Shown one piece after another: positions 1 through 8,801 of a stretch of DNA of 52,602 nt. Numbering within the stretch: the first letter of the stretch is position 1; each line of letters begins with the position of its first letter. The notes below the pieces were generated by a model that was given only the letters and a program-made list of their open reading frames with translations, had not been told where the DNA came from and did no database searches. The position numbers and the translations under genes are program-made. Origin of the DNA: Winslowiella iniecta (GTDB lineage: Bacteria > Pseudomonadota > Gammaproteobacteria > Enterobacterales > Enterobacteriaceae); NCBI RefSeq assembly GCF_001267535.1, contig NZ_JRXE01000002.1, forward strand, positions 157,069-209,670, read 5' to 3'.

Positions 1-174
1 GGGCAGATGCAGCGCAAAGGCCAGCGGCATCAGAATGGCAACGCCATTAATCGGACCAAGGCCGGGCAGGACGCCGACGATGGTGCCGATAAAGCAACCC
101 GTCAGCGCGATCAGCAGGTTTTCCGGCGTCATGGCGACGGCAAAACCCTGCATTAAGAAAGACCAGGTTTCCAT
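1..174 (-). CDS. tctA: TctA, large membrane subunit of tripartite tricarboxylate transporter (partial, N-terminus only)
   Basis: Only the first 58 codons are present; the gene runs off the left edge of the window. The translation begins METWSFLMQGFAVAMTPENL and contains a glycine-rich hydrophobic stretch with the GVLPGLGP motif of the TctA family. TctA is the large (about 12-helix) inner-membrane permease that works with TctB and the periplasmic binding protein TctC to import citrate or related carboxylates using an ion gradient. The ATG at 174-172 is preceded on the minus strand by ACGGAG at good spacing. It is the third gene of the tctC-tctB-tctA operon, 10 bp after the tctB stop. The substrate cannot be read from the sequence. 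Confidence 0.9.
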   Translation of the reverse strand, partial: METWSFLMQGFAVAMTPENLLIALTGCFIGTIVGVLPGLGPINGVAILMPLAFALHLP

Positions 175-184
175 GGTAACTCCG

Positions 185-616
185 TTAACTCAGCCAGCTG
201 CCGAGCGGTAAAGTGACATCCAGCAGACGGTCAAAGGCGTAAAACAGCACGCCGCCGATCACCACGCCCGAGAGCGCAGACGCCCACCAGACGCCGCCAA
301 ACAGCATGCCAAGACCAAAGGTCAGCAGTGCGGTACTCAGTGGAAAACCGAGGGATTCAAACAGCCAGCCATACAGCAGCATCATTACCATCAGCATCAG
401 TAACCGGCGGAAAACCGGCTTCGCGGGCCAGCTGATCAGGTCCGGCTTGCGTATCAGCAGCAGCACCGCACAAAGCGCCATCAGGCTGAGCAGAATCATT
501 GGAAACGGGCGCGGACCGAGAGGTTCATAGTTGTATTCGCTGTGAATGCCCCGGCCGATAAACAGGCCCGCGAGACACAGCGCCAGCCACAGCGTCGCGA
601 AGATACGATCGCTCAT
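185..616 (-). CDS. tctB: TctB, small membrane subunit of tripartite tricarboxylate transporter
   Basis: A protein of 143 residues with four hydrophobic segments (roughly residues 7-24, 38-55, 72-100 and 108-130), the size and topology of the TctB family. It lies between tctC and tctA in the canonical TTT order. Two adjacent ATG codons exist (619 and 616); the second is preferred because a GGAGG ribosome site lies 5 nt before it but only 2 nt before the first. TctB is required with TctA to form the membrane transporter. The sequence is poorly conserved in this family, so assignment rests on size, topology and operon position. Confidence 0.88.
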   Translation of the reverse strand: MSDRIFATLWLALCLAGLFIGRGIHSEYNYEPLGPRPFPMILLSLMALCAVLLLIRKPDLISWPAKPVFRRLLMLMVMMLLYGWLFESLGFPLSTALLTFGLGMLFGGVWWASALSGVVIGGVLFYAFDRLLDVTLPLGSWLS

Positions 617-628
617 CATCGCCTCCGC

Positions 629-1609
629 TTATTTCGCCAGCCCGAAGGATTTGGCTTGTTCGCGATAATCCGTCACCTGTTGTTTGACGTAACTGTCCAG
701 CGCTTTACCAGTCATATTAAATTCAAACAGGCCACGCTGGTCGCGCTGCTTTTTAAACGCTTCGCTGGCGGTCAACTTATTAAAGGCGTCTTGCCACCAC
801 TGATATTCGGCGTCGCTGACCTTCGGACCGAGATAAAAACCGCGGATAACCGGCCAGACAATATCGAAACCTTGCTCTTTCGCGGTCGGAATCGCCTGCA
901 GTGGCTCCGGCAGGCGTTTATCTGACATGACTGCCAGCACGCGCAGCTTGCCACCTGCCAGATGGGGCACCATTTCACTCATATCACCGGACACTACCTG
1001 AATATGGTTGCCAAGCAGCGCGGTAACCGCTTCGCCGCCGCCCTCAAAGGCGACATAGCGCATTTTACGCGGATCCAGCCCCGTATCGCGTGTCAGCAGT
1101 GCGGTTTTCATCCAGTCCTGGCTGCCAATCGATGCGCCCGCACCGACCACCACCGAGTTGATATCTTTTTTCATCGCCGCCATCAGTTCGCCGAGCGTCT
1201 GGTATGGCGAGTCGGCGCGTACTGCGACCATGCCGTAATCGGTGCCGATTGCCGCCAGCCACTTCACATCATCGACCGTGTAGCGGCCAAATTTGCCTTG
1301 CGACAGATTCAGCAGTGAACCGCCGGAGAACGCGACCACCGTGCCAAACTCGGCCGGACGCTGGGCGATAATCGCGTTATACGCCACGGCACCGACGCCG
1401 CCAGGCATAAAGGTGACGCGCATCGGCGCTTTCAGCAGTCCGTTTTCCTGCAATGAGATCTGTAACAGTTTGCAGGTCAGGTCAAAGCCGCCGCCGGGTT
1501 TGGCCGGGGCAATACATTCTGTGCGGCTGGGCGCTTCAGTGGCAAAACTGGCCTGCGCTGCCAGGCAGAGAGCGGCAGTGGCCAGGGTGGTGCGGATCAT
1601 TTTTTTCAT
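629..1609 (-). CDS. tctC: TctC, periplasmic tricarboxylate-binding protein (Bug/TctC family)
   Basis: A protein of 326 residues with a signal peptide (MKKMIRTTLATAALCLAAQA, cleavage probably near SFA-TEA) followed by a Bug/TctC-type solute-binding fold. Family features visible are the early PAKPGGGFD segment (ligand-binding loop), VTFMPGGVGAVAYN, and later GDMSEMVPHL. It captures a carboxylate in the periplasm and delivers it to TctBA. The frame is open 4 codons further upstream (ATG at 1621), but that ATGGAGCAG overlaps the Shine-Dalgarno sequence GGAG of the second ATG, so the start at 1609 is chosen. It heads a minus-strand operon and faces tctD across about 120 bp. Citrate is the textbook ligand; Bug proteins bind many carboxylates, so specificity is open. 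Confidence 0.9.
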   Translation of the reverse strand: MKKMIRTTLATAALCLAAQASFATEAPSRTECIAPAKPGGGFDLTCKLLQISLQENGLLKAPMRVTFMPGGVGAVAYNAIIAQRPAEFGTVVAFSGGSLLNLSQGKFGRYTVDDVKWLAAIGTDYGMVAVRADSPYQTLGELMAAMKKDINSVVVGAGASIGSQDWMKTALLTRDTGLDPRKMRYVAFEGGGEAVTALLGNHIQVVSGDMSEMVPHLAGGKLRVLAVMSDKRLPEPLQAIPTAKEQGFDIVWPVIRGFYLGPKVSDAEYQWWQDAFNKLTASEAFKKQRDQRGLFEFNMTGKALDSYVKQQVTDYREQAKSFGLAK

Positions 1610-1662
1610 TAACTGCTCCATGTAAATATCTTCCCAGAGTGTGAGGCTTGCCGAATTTTCAC

Positions 1663-1705
1663 GGTTGCCAAATTGTTAAGGCAGCAACCTTTCAATTACC
1701 TTTCA
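1663..1705. promoter_or_regulatory. tctC/tctD intergenic operator region with 11-bp-spaced direct repeats
   Basis: The gap between the divergent tctC and tctD starts holds CCTTTCA twice (1688-1694 and 1699-1705), the starts 11 bp apart, i.e. one helical turn. OmpR/PhoB-type response regulators such as TctD normally bind direct repeats with this period. An inverted pair GGTTGC (1663-1668) / GCAACC (1684-1689) lies just upstream. A TctD operator here is an inference from spacing and location. Confidence 0.4.
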
Positions 1706-1733
1706 CTGGACGGGAAAATCAACAGGATGTGAT

Positions 1734-2405
1734 ATGCGTCTCTTACTGGTGGAAGATACGGCGGAGCTGGCGTGCTGGTTGCACAAGGCGCTAACCCATG
1801 CGGGATTCGCCGTTGACTGGGTGGCTGATGGTCTGGCAGCCGATCAGTTGTTACAAACCGAGCAATACGCGCTGGTGGTTCTGGATGTGTCACTGCCGCG
1901 GCTAAACGGGCTGGAACTGCTGGCGCGCATCCGTAAGCGCGGGCAGAGCCTGCCGGTACTGTTACTGACGGCACGGGCGGAACTGGCGGATCGGGTGCGC
2001 GGGCTTAATCAGGGGGCGGATGACTATCTGACCAAACCTTTCGAGCTGGCAGAGCTTGAAGCGCGTATTCGTGCGCTGCTGCGCCGCAGTCAGAGCCACC
2101 CGATGGCGGCGCAGGTGTTTGGTCAGCTGATGCTGCATGACGACGGTTTCTTTGTGTTGCAGGACAAGCCGCTGGCGCTGACGCCGCGTGAATCCAGTGT
2201 GTTAACCACGCTGATGCAGCGCCGTGGCCGGCCGGTTTCGCGTCAACAGCTGTATGAGCAGACTTTTACCCTCGCAGATGAAGCCAGCCCGGAAAGTATC
2301 GAACTGTATGTGCACCGGGTACGTAAAAAACTCTCCGGCAGTAATGTCTCGATTGTGACGCTGCGCGGGCTGGGCTACAGCCTGGAGTGCCAGCCGTGCG
2401 CCTGA
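1734..2405 (+). CDS. tctD: TctD, OmpR-family response regulator
   Basis: A response regulator of 223 residues. The receiver domain (about 1-118) has the acidic pair E7/D8, phospho-acceptor D51 in VVLDVSLPR, T79 and K101 (LTKPF). The C-terminal winged helix (about 125-220) contains the family pattern LTPRESSVL and ends with the wing segment VTLRGLGYSL. It partners TctE, whose start overlaps its 3' end, and should control the divergent tctCBA operon in response to extracellular tricarboxylates. Identification rests on domain order plus neighbourhood with tctCBA and tctE. Confidence 0.93.
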   Translation: MRLLLVEDTAELACWLHKALTHAGFAVDWVADGLAADQLLQTEQYALVVLDVSLPRLNGLELLARIRKRGQSLPVLLLTARAELADRVRGLNQGADDYLTKPFELAELEARIRALLRRSQSHPMAAQVFGQLMLHDDGFFVLQDKPLALTPRESSVLTTLMQRRGRPVSRQQLYEQTFTLADEASPESIELYVHRVRKKLSGSNVSIVTLRGLGYSLECQPCA

Positions 2406-3802
2406 TCCACTCGCTACGCGGCGAGCTGTTGCTGTGGCTGGGATTGCCGCTGTTACTGCTGTGGGGATTGTCGGTGTATACCCACTATGAAAGTGCCTCG
2501 CAGGCGGCAACCCAGGCTTATGATCGCTCATTGCTGGCGTCGGCGCGCACCGTGGCGGAACGGCTGACGGTGCGCAGCGGACAGCTGGAAGTGGATGTGC
2601 CCTGGGTGGTGCTCGACAGTTTCGAGCGCAATATGCCGGATCGGCTGTTTTATCAGGTGATTTCGCCAGAGGGTAAAACGCTATCCGGCTATAACGATCT
2701 GCCAGGCATCCCGCCGGATAGCCGCCTGTCCACCCGTTATCCGGCGCTGGTTTACTTTTATGACGCCGACTATCGCCATACCCCGATTCGCATTGCCGCG
2801 CTGTGGCAGCCGGTCAGTGAAGAGGGGATCGGCGGTATGGCGCTGATCCTGGTGGCGGAAACGCTGACGTCACGCCAGCAGTTTGCCGCCGGACTGTTGC
2901 GCACCGCGATCTGGAGTCAGGGATTGTTGGTGCTGATCACTTTGCTGCTGGCGGGGCTGATGCTGCGCAAGGTGCTGCGTCCACTGCGTCGCTTATCACG
3001 TATTATATTGCGCCGTGATCCGGGCGACTTGTCGCCCCTGCCGTCGGTGATGCCGTGGTCAGAAATGCAGCCGCTGATTGCCGCGTTCAATCGTTATATG
3101 GCGCGCCTGCGCGAACTGCTGGCACGTCAGGCGCGATTTAGCGGCGATGTCTCCCATCAGTTGCGCACGCCGCTGACCATACTGAAAACCCAGCTGGCGC
3201 TGGCGCTGAACAGTCCGCGGCCGGAAATCTGGCGCGAGAGCTTGCAGGGAATGCGCGTCACGCTGGATGACACCATTCTGCTGACTGAGCGGCTACTCCA
3301 GCTATCGCGGATTAAAGGGCAGCACGGTGACGAGAACGCGTTACAGCGTGTTGATCTGGCCGAACGGTTGCGTGAGGCCTGCCTGACGCGTTATCAACAG
3401 GCGAGAAGTAAACGCATCGACTTAGGCTATGAGGGCGATGAGCACTGTGACGTGATGGGCGACGCGCTGTTACTGGCAGAGCTGTGCGCCAATCTGCTGG
3501 ATAACGCCATCAAATACACCCCGCCGGGTGGCGTGGTGACTGCGCGGCTGCGTCATGGTCGGCTGGAAATTGAGGACAGCGGGCCAGGTATTGCACAATC
3601 CGAACGTCAACTGGCGATGATGCCATTCTGTCGGCTGGAGGGGAATGGCGGCCAGTCCGGAGTCGGGCTAGGGCTGGCGCTGGTAAAGGATATCACCGAC
3701 TGGCACGGCACCCATGCGGAACTGCTTAGCAGCCCGTTATTAGGCGGGCTGCTGGTGCGTATCCCGTTTACCTGCCTGCCGGAGATCAAGCGGACGGCGT
3801 AA
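2396..3802 (+). CDS. tctE: TctE, sensor histidine kinase
   Basis: A membrane histidine kinase of 468 residues. There are two transmembrane helices (about 15-30 and 170-190) flanking a periplasmic domain of about 140 residues, then a HAMP-like linker. The H-box is FSGDVSHQLRTPL with H254, the N-box is LLDNAIKYTPPGG, and the G boxes are EDSGPGIA and GVGLGLALV. The GTG at 2396 is preferred over the GTG at 2387 because GGAG lies 8 nt upstream of it, inside the tctD end, giving a 10-base overlap and likely translational coupling. Its 3' end overlaps the convergent EamA gene by 17 bp. It senses the carboxylate and phosphorylates TctD. Confidence 0.92.
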   Translation: MRLIHSLRGELLLWLGLPLLLLWGLSVYTHYESASQAATQAYDRSLLASARTVAERLTVRSGQLEVDVPWVVLDSFERNMPDRLFYQVISPEGKTLSGYNDLPGIPPDSRLSTRYPALVYFYDADYRHTPIRIAALWQPVSEEGIGGMALILVAETLTSRQQFAAGLLRTAIWSQGLLVLITLLLAGLMLRKVLRPLRRLSRIILRRDPGDLSPLPSVMPWSEMQPLIAAFNRYMARLRELLARQARFSGDVSHQLRTPLTILKTQLALALNSPRPEIWRESLQGMRVTLDDTILLTERLLQLSRIKGQHGDENALQRVDLAERLREACLTRYQQARSKRIDLGYEGDEHCDVMGDALLLAELCANLLDNAIKYTPPGGVVTARLRHGRLEIEDSGPGIAQSERQLAMMPFCRLEGNGGQSGVGLGLALVKDITDWHGTHAELLSSPLLGGLLVRIPFTCLPEIKRTA

Positions 3803-4685
3803 CCTGCGCTTTGCTGCGGATTAATGGCGTGCGTAAACGCTGCGCCAGTAACACGCCGAACAAGGTAACGCCGCCGCCAATATAGTGATAGCTGTGCAGC
3901 GACTCATGCAGAAACAGTACGGCGATAATCGCGGTAAAGATCGGTGCCAGGTTCATAAAGATGGTGGCGGTATTGGCGCCCATACGCTGTACTCCCTGAA
4001 TCCACAGGAATGGCGCGATAATCGATGCCGGAATCCCGGCGAACAGCACCAGCGGAATATTGTGCAGATTCAGTGACACGTCAGAGGCGGCCAGAAAGCC
4101 GGGCGTCAGCATCAGCACGCCAAATATAATCTGCACATACAGGCTCTGCCAGTTGGGCAGCGGAATCGCCCAGCGTTTGGTCAGCACGCCGTAAAGCGCA
4201 TAGGAGGTTGAGGCGGCAAACATCATCAGTTCGCCTTTACCCAGTCCATGCATCAGCAACTGCTGCGGGCTGCCCTGGCTGACCAGCCACACCAGGCCAG
4301 CAAACGACAAAATACTGCCGAGCAGAATACCGAGGGTCGGAGCCAGCCGCAGCACCAGCAGGCTAATCAGCACCGTCAGCAGTGGGATCAGCGCATTCAG
4401 AATGCCCATAAACAGCGCGGTAACGCTGTGCGCAGCATAATAAGCGAGGCTCTGATACAGCACCATGCCGAGCAAGCCGAGAATCAACAGTTTCCACCAC
4501 TGCGCGGCAATCTGCCGACGGTTGCGCCAGGCTCCGGGCAACACAAACGGCGTCAGCGTAATCAGCGCCAACAGCCAGCGATAAAAGGAGATGGCCGCCG
4601 GATCGATAGCATCTGCCGACATTTTGCTGACGATGGCATTGATCGACCAGATCAATACCGCGAACAGAGGAAACAGGAAATTCAT
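3786..4685 (-). CDS. EamA/DMT-superfamily transporter
   Basis: A protein of 299 residues, almost entirely hydrophobic with about ten predicted helices arranged as two EamA repeats. Typical features are the opening FAVLIWSINAIVSK, FYRWLLALITLTPF in repeat 1 and the mirrored NLAPIFTAIIAVLFLHE near helix 9. DMT-family proteins with this layout usually export amino acids or small metabolites across the inner membrane. It is divergent from the AraC-type regulator at 4783, with 97 bp between starts, a common exporter/regulator arrangement. The final residues overlap the end of tctE on the other strand. Substrate is unknown. Confidence 0.85.
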   Translation of the reverse strand: MNFLFPLFAVLIWSINAIVSKMSADAIDPAAISFYRWLLALITLTPFVLPGAWRNRRQIAAQWWKLLILGLLGMVLYQSLAYYAAHSVTALFMGILNALIPLLTVLISLLVLRLAPTLGILLGSILSFAGLVWLVSQGSPQQLLMHGLGKGELMMFAASTSYALYGVLTKRWAIPLPNWQSLYVQIIFGVLMLTPGFLAASDVSLNLHNIPLVLFAGIPASIIAPFLWIQGVQRMGANTATIFMNLAPIFTAIIAVLFLHESLHSYHYIGGGVTLFGVLLAQRLRTPLIRSKAQVTPSA

Positions 4686-4782
4686 GGCGTGTCTCAGTAA
4701 TTAAATCATGGCAGCAGTGTACGCTTGTCGGTTTTCCATGAGATAGTTAAAATCAGACAAGTTTACTCGCGGACCGGACAGA

Positions 4783-5562
4783 ATGAGCCAGCAGCTGACT
4801 TATCATGCACCTGAACATGCCAGAGACGCGCGTTTTTTCTTTCGTTATGAACAGGCCAACGCGCGCACTGAATATCTGCCGCACGCGCACAGCTGGGGGC
4901 AGGTGATATTCGTCAAATGCAACGTGCTGGAGATGAATGTCGAAGGCCAGCGCTTGCTGACGCCCGCCGAGTTTCCCATCTGGATCCCTCCGGGTAAACA
5001 GCACGCCAGCTATAACAATAAACAGGCTCATTTTCGCACCTTTAATATCGCCGCCAGCCTGTGTCATGGCCTGCCGGACAATGCCTGTCTGTTGAAAGTC
5101 GGGCCGATCGTGAATGCGATTATCGACGACTGCGCCATGCGCCAGCTGCTGGTCGCCGAGAGCGAAGCGGATATTCGCCTGTGCGAAGTGCTGCTCGATC
5201 AGCTGTCAAAAGCGCAGCAGCAGGAGAGCTATCTGCCCACTTCGCAGGATAAATATCTTGCGCCGATTTTGCAGGCGCTGGAGCACAATCCGGCCGATAA
5301 CACCACGCTGGCGCAGTGGGCGCAGCGGGTGTACACCACCGAGCGCACGCTGTCGCGCCGCTGTCAGGCGCTGCTCGGTATGTCGTTCAGCGAATGGCGG
5401 CAGCGTTTACGTTTTTTGCATGCGATTTCAAAGCTGGAGCAGGGGATGACGGTGCAGAATGTGGCGCTGGATTTAGGCTACAGTTCGGCCTCGGCGCTGA
5501 TTGTGATGTTTCAGCGGCAGAGCGGCATGACGCCGGAACGTTATCGCCAGCGCGCCGGATAA
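4783..5562 (+). CDS. AraC-family transcriptional regulator
   Basis: A regulator of 259 residues. The N-terminal half (about 15-100) is a cupin-like sensing domain with HAHSWGQVIFV and WIPPGKQHAS, the usual signatures of NimR/YeaM-type regulators. The C-terminal 100 residues hold two helix-turn-helices: LAQWAQRVYTTERTLSRR and VALDLGYSSASALIVMFQRQ, ending with the family motif GMTPERYR. It probably controls the divergent EamA transporter. The start ATG at 4783 has only a weak purine-rich ribosome site. The pairing resembles E. coli NimR-NimT logic, although the transporter family differs. Confidence 0.85.
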   Translation: MSQQLTYHAPEHARDARFFFRYEQANARTEYLPHAHSWGQVIFVKCNVLEMNVEGQRLLTPAEFPIWIPPGKQHASYNNKQAHFRTFNIAASLCHGLPDNACLLKVGPIVNAIIDDCAMRQLLVAESEADIRLCEVLLDQLSKAQQQESYLPTSQDKYLAPILQALEHNPADNTTLAQWAQRVYTTERTLSRRCQALLGMSFSEWRQRLRFLHAISKLEQGMTVQNVALDLGYSSASALIVMFQRQSGMTPERYRQRAG

Positions 5563-5643
5563 TGGCGCGCCGCAATGCTACAACGCACGCTGACAATATG
5601 GCAGAATGTTGGCCCCCACTGTGCTGATGCAGGAAACGAACTT

Positions 5644-6771
5644 TTGAAAATCCTCGTTGATGAAAATATGCCTTATGCCCGCGAACTGTTTAGCCGTACC
5701 GGCGATGTGGTCGCGGTGCCGGGTCGTCCGATTCCCGAAGCGCAACTGCGCGACGCTGATGGTCTGATGGTGCGTTCGGTAACCAAAGTGAATGCCGAAC
5801 TGCTTAGCGGCAAACCGGTGAAGTTTGTCGGCACCGCCACCGCGGGAACCGACCATATTGATGAAGATTTTCTTGCCGCGCAGGGCATTGGTTTTTCCGC
5901 CGCGCCAGGCTGCAACGCGATTGCGGTAGTGGAATACGTGTTCTCTGCGTTGCTGCTGCTGGCAGAACGCGACGGCTTTCAGTTAACCGATCGCACCGTG
6001 GGTATTGTTGGTGTCGGTAATGTTGGCAGTCGCCTGCAAGCGCGGCTTGAGGCGCTGGGAATTCGCACGCTGTTATGCGATCCGCCGCGTGCCGATCGCG
6101 GTGACCAGGGCGAGTTTTATTCGCTGGAGCAACTGGTGGCTGAGGCCGATATCCTTACCTTCCACACGCCATTATTTAAAGACGGCGCCTATAAAACCCT
6201 GCACCTCGCCGATGGCGCGCTGCTGCGGGCGTTAAAACCCAACAGCATTCTGATTAATGCCTGCCGTGGTGCGGTGGTGGATAATGCGGCGCTGCTCGAC
6301 GTGCTGAACCAGCGCGACGATCTTAGCGTGGTGCTGGATGTCTGGGAGCCGGAACCGGAGCTGTCGCTACCGCTGCTGGATAAAGTGGATATTGGCACCG
6401 CTCATATCGCCGGTTATACCCTTGAAGGGAAAGCGCGCGGCACCACTCAGGTGTTTGAAGCCTGGACGCAGTTTATTGGTCAGGCGCAGCAGGTGGCGCT
6501 GGATACCCTGCTGCCAGCGCCGGAATTTGGCCGCATTACGCTGCATGGGCCATTAGATCAGCCAACGCTGAAACGTTTAGTGCATCTGGTGTATGATGTG
6601 CGCCGCGATGACGCCCCGCTGCGTCATGTTGCCGCCATCGCCGGCGAATTTGATCGCCTGCGGAAGAATTATCAGGAGCGACGCGAATGGTCGTCGCTGC
6701 ATGTGCAGTGTGATAACGCCGACGCCGCTGAGTTGCTGAAAAAGCTCGGTTTTAATGCCGTTTATCAGTAG
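5644..6771 (+). CDS. pdxB: PdxB, erythronate-4-phosphate dehydrogenase
   Basis: A protein of 375 residues that oxidises 4-phosphoerythronate to 2-oxo-3-hydroxy-4-phosphobutanoate in the DXP-dependent pyridoxal phosphate pathway. It is a D-2-hydroxyacid dehydrogenase: NAD-binding GIVGVGNVG near residues 120-128, and catalytic triad R208 (NACRGA), E237 (VWEPEPE) and H254 (GTAHIAGY). The C-terminal PdxB-specific domain ends GFNAVYQ. Translation is assigned to TTG 5644 because the protein then opens [16 protein letters not shown], like E. coli PdxB, and AGGAAA lies 7 nt before it; the frame is open further upstream without similarity. TTG may keep expression low. Confidence 0.95.
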   Translation: MKILVDENMPYARELFSRTGDVVAVPGRPIPEAQLRDADGLMVRSVTKVNAELLSGKPVKFVGTATAGTDHIDEDFLAAQGIGFSAAPGCNAIAVVEYVFSALLLLAERDGFQLTDRTVGIVGVGNVGSRLQARLEALGIRTLLCDPPRADRGDQGEFYSLEQLVAEADILTFHTPLFKDGAYKTLHLADGALLRALKPNSILINACRGAVVDNAALLDVLNQRDDLSVVLDVWEPEPELSLPLLDKVDIGTAHIAGYTLEGKARGTTQVFEAWTQFIGQAQQVALDTLLPAPEFGRITLHGPLDQPTLKRLVHLVYDVRRDDAPLRHVAAIAGEFDRLRKNYQERREWSSLHVQCDNADAAELLKKLGFNAVYQ

Positions 6772-6780
6772 GTTAACGTG

Positions 6781-6808
6781 GCACGGGCGGCGAGAACGCC
6801 GCCCGTGC
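6781..6808. repeat. REP-like perfect palindrome downstream of pdxB
   Basis: Two 12-base arms, GCACGGGCGGCG and CGCCGCCCGTGC, enclose an AGAA loop. The core GGGCGGCG/CGCCGCCC recurs at 21757-21778 and 32956-32975, so this belongs to a dispersed repeat family. There is no T-run, so it is not a classical intrinsic terminator, though the RNA hairpin may protect the pdxB 3' end. Confidence 0.7.
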
Positions 6809-6939
6809 GTTTAAACCACGGGCATCTGTCGTTTGGTGTCAAAAATTTCTGTCACGCTGTAAAGCGCGGAAAAGTCTGAATCAACGGGCGGTGTCATCAC
6901 CGCCTTCTGTTTTTGTGTCATTGTCTGGAGTAAACCAAC

Positions 6940-7950
6940 ATGTCTGACGGCTGGAATATTGCGCTTTTGGGCGCGACAGGCGCAACAGGGAACGCTTTAT
7001 TGGAATTACTGGCGGAACGTCAGTTCCCGGTTGGTGAATTGTATTTACTGGCCAGCGAGCGCAGTGCAGGTGAAAACATGCGCTTCGAAGGCAAAACGCT
7101 GTTTGTGAAAGATGCCAGCGATTTCGACTGGTCTCAGGCGCAGCTGGCATTTTTTGTTGCGGGTCGCGAGGCTTCAGCGCTCTATGCCGAAGAAGCCGCC
7201 AGTGCCGGTTGCCTGGTGATCGACAGCAGCGATCTGTTTGCCATGGAACCTGACGTGCCGTTAGTGGTGGCCGATGTTAATCCGCAGGTACTGGCGGATT
7301 ACCGTAACCGCAATATTATTAGCGTGGCGGACAGTCTGACCAGCCAGTTGCTGTGTGCGATTAAACCGCTGGTGGAGCAGGCTGGCCTGAGACGTTTGCA
7401 GGTGACCAATATGCTGTCTGTCTCCTCTTACGGCAAAGCCGCGGTGGATTCACTGGCCGGTGAGAGTGCGCGTTTGCTGAACGGCATTCCGGCGGAAGAT
7501 CACTATTTCGGTCGGCAGCTGGCGTTTAACATGCTGCCGCTGCTGGCTGACAGCGAAGGCAGCGTGGCGCAGGAGCGTCGGCTGGTGGATCAGGTACGTA
7601 AAGTGATGCAGGACGAAGGCTTACCGATTGCCGTCAGCTGTGTGCAGTCACCGGTATTTTACGGTAATGCGCAGATCGTTCATGTGGAAGGTTTACGTCC
7701 GCTGTCCGCGGAAGAGGCGCGTGATGAACTGGCGCGTGCCGAAGATATCGTGCTGTCCGGCGAAGATGACTACCCGACGCAGGTCGGTGATGCTTCCGGC
7801 AATATCCAGCTGAGCATGGGTTGCCTGCGCAATGATTACGGCGTACCTGAGCTGCTGCAGTTCTGGTCGGTCGCCGATAACATCCGCTTCGGCGGCGCGC
7901 TGATGGCGATTAAAGCGGCTGAAAAACTGGTGCAGGAGTATCTGTACTGA
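6940..7950 (+). CDS. usg: Usg, aspartate-semialdehyde dehydrogenase homologue lacking the catalytic cysteine
   Basis: A protein of 336 residues related over its full length to aspartate-semialdehyde dehydrogenase: N-terminal Rossmann fold with [16 protein letters not shown], and a C-terminal dimerisation domain with [13 protein letters not shown]. True enzymes carry an N-C-S/T motif before the conserved KPL; here the aligned segment reads [16 protein letters not shown], so the nucleophile position is a serine (S132). It is therefore probably not an active dehydrogenase; its role is unknown. It sits between pdxB and truA as in E. coli, and its TGA shares a base with the truA ATG, so the two are translationally coupled. 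The ATG at 6940 follows CTGGAG at good spacing. Confidence 0.88.
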   Translation: MSDGWNIALLGATGATGNALLELLAERQFPVGELYLLASERSAGENMRFEGKTLFVKDASDFDWSQAQLAFFVAGREASALYAEEAASAGCLVIDSSDLFAMEPDVPLVVADVNPQVLADYRNRNIISVADSLTSQLLCAIKPLVEQAGLRRLQVTNMLSVSSYGKAAVDSLAGESARLLNGIPAEDHYFGRQLAFNMLPLLADSEGSVAQERRLVDQVRKVMQDEGLPIAVSCVQSPVFYGNAQIVHVEGLRPLSAEEARDELARAEDIVLSGEDDYPTQVGDASGNIQLSMGCLRNDYGVPELLQFWSVADNIRFGGALMAIKAAEKLVQEYLY

Positions 7951-8771
7951 TGTCTGAGGGGGGTTTGCCAGTTGAGACCAGCACCATTAAGCTGGCGCTC
8001 GGCGTGGAGTATGATGGCTGTCGTTATTACGGCTGGCAGCGTCAGCAGGAAGTGCGCAGCGTGCAGGCGCGGCTGGAGCAGGCGTTGTCGAAAGTCGCCA
8101 ACCATCCGGTGAATGTGTTTTGCGCCGGGCGCACCGATGCTGGCGTCCACGGCACCGGTCAGGTGGTGCATTTCGAAACCACCTCGCAGCGCAAAGACGC
8201 TGCGTGGACGCTGGGTGCCAATGCCAATCTGCCGGCGGATATCGCGGTACGTTGGGTGAAACAGGTGCCGGATGAGTTTCATGCGCGCTTCAGTGCGACT
8301 GCGCGGCGCTATCGCTATGTTATCTATAATCAGCGGCTGCGTCCGGCGATTTTAGGTGGCGGCGTGACCCATTTTTACCATCCGCTGGATGCGGAGAAAA
8401 TGCAGCGTGCCGGACAGTGTCTGATTGGCGAAAACGACTTTACCTCGTTTCGCGCCGTGCAGTGCCAGTCACGGACGCCATGGCGTAACGTGATGCATCT
8501 GAACGTCAGTCGCCACGGCAGCTATATTGTGGTGGATATTAAGGCGAATGCCTTTGTGCATCATATGGTGCGCAATATTGTCGGAAGCCTGATGGAAATT
8601 GGTTGCGGCAATCAGCATGAAGGCTGGATGGCCGAACTGCTGGCAGCCAAAGATCGTACGCTGGCGGCGGCCACGGCGAAAGCTGAAGGGCTGTATCTGG
8701 TGGCGGTTGATTACCCGCAGCATTTTGCCTTACCACGTCCACCGATGGGACCCCTGTTCCTCGAGGATTAA
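7950..8771 (+). CDS. truA: TruA, tRNA pseudouridine(38-40) synthase
   Basis: A protein of 273 residues converting uridines 38, 39 and 40 in the anticodon stem of many tRNAs to pseudouridine in the cytoplasm. The catalytic aspartate is D63 in [14 protein letters not shown]; other family blocks are [26 protein letters not shown] and [13 protein letters not shown]. Length matches E. coli TruA within a few residues. The start ATG overlaps the usg stop (TGATG), suggesting reinitiation after usg translation. Confidence 0.95.
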   Translation: MSEGGLPVETSTIKLALGVEYDGCRYYGWQRQQEVRSVQARLEQALSKVANHPVNVFCAGRTDAGVHGTGQVVHFETTSQRKDAAWTLGANANLPADIAVRWVKQVPDEFHARFSATARRYRYVIYNQRLRPAILGGGVTHFYHPLDAEKMQRAGQCLIGENDFTSFRAVQCQSRTPWRNVMHLNVSRHGSYIVVDIKANAFVHHMVRNIVGSLMEIGCGNQHEGWMAELLAAKDRTLAAATAKAEGLYLVAVDYPQHFALPRPPMGPLFLED

Positions 8772-8801
8772 TACCGGACTGAAGGATTTTGAGAGAGAAT
8801 C

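Noticed and set aside
5575-5643. ATG-initiated extension of pdxB
   Set aside because: The extra 23 codons show no similarity to PdxB and have no good ribosome site; TTG 5644 has both.
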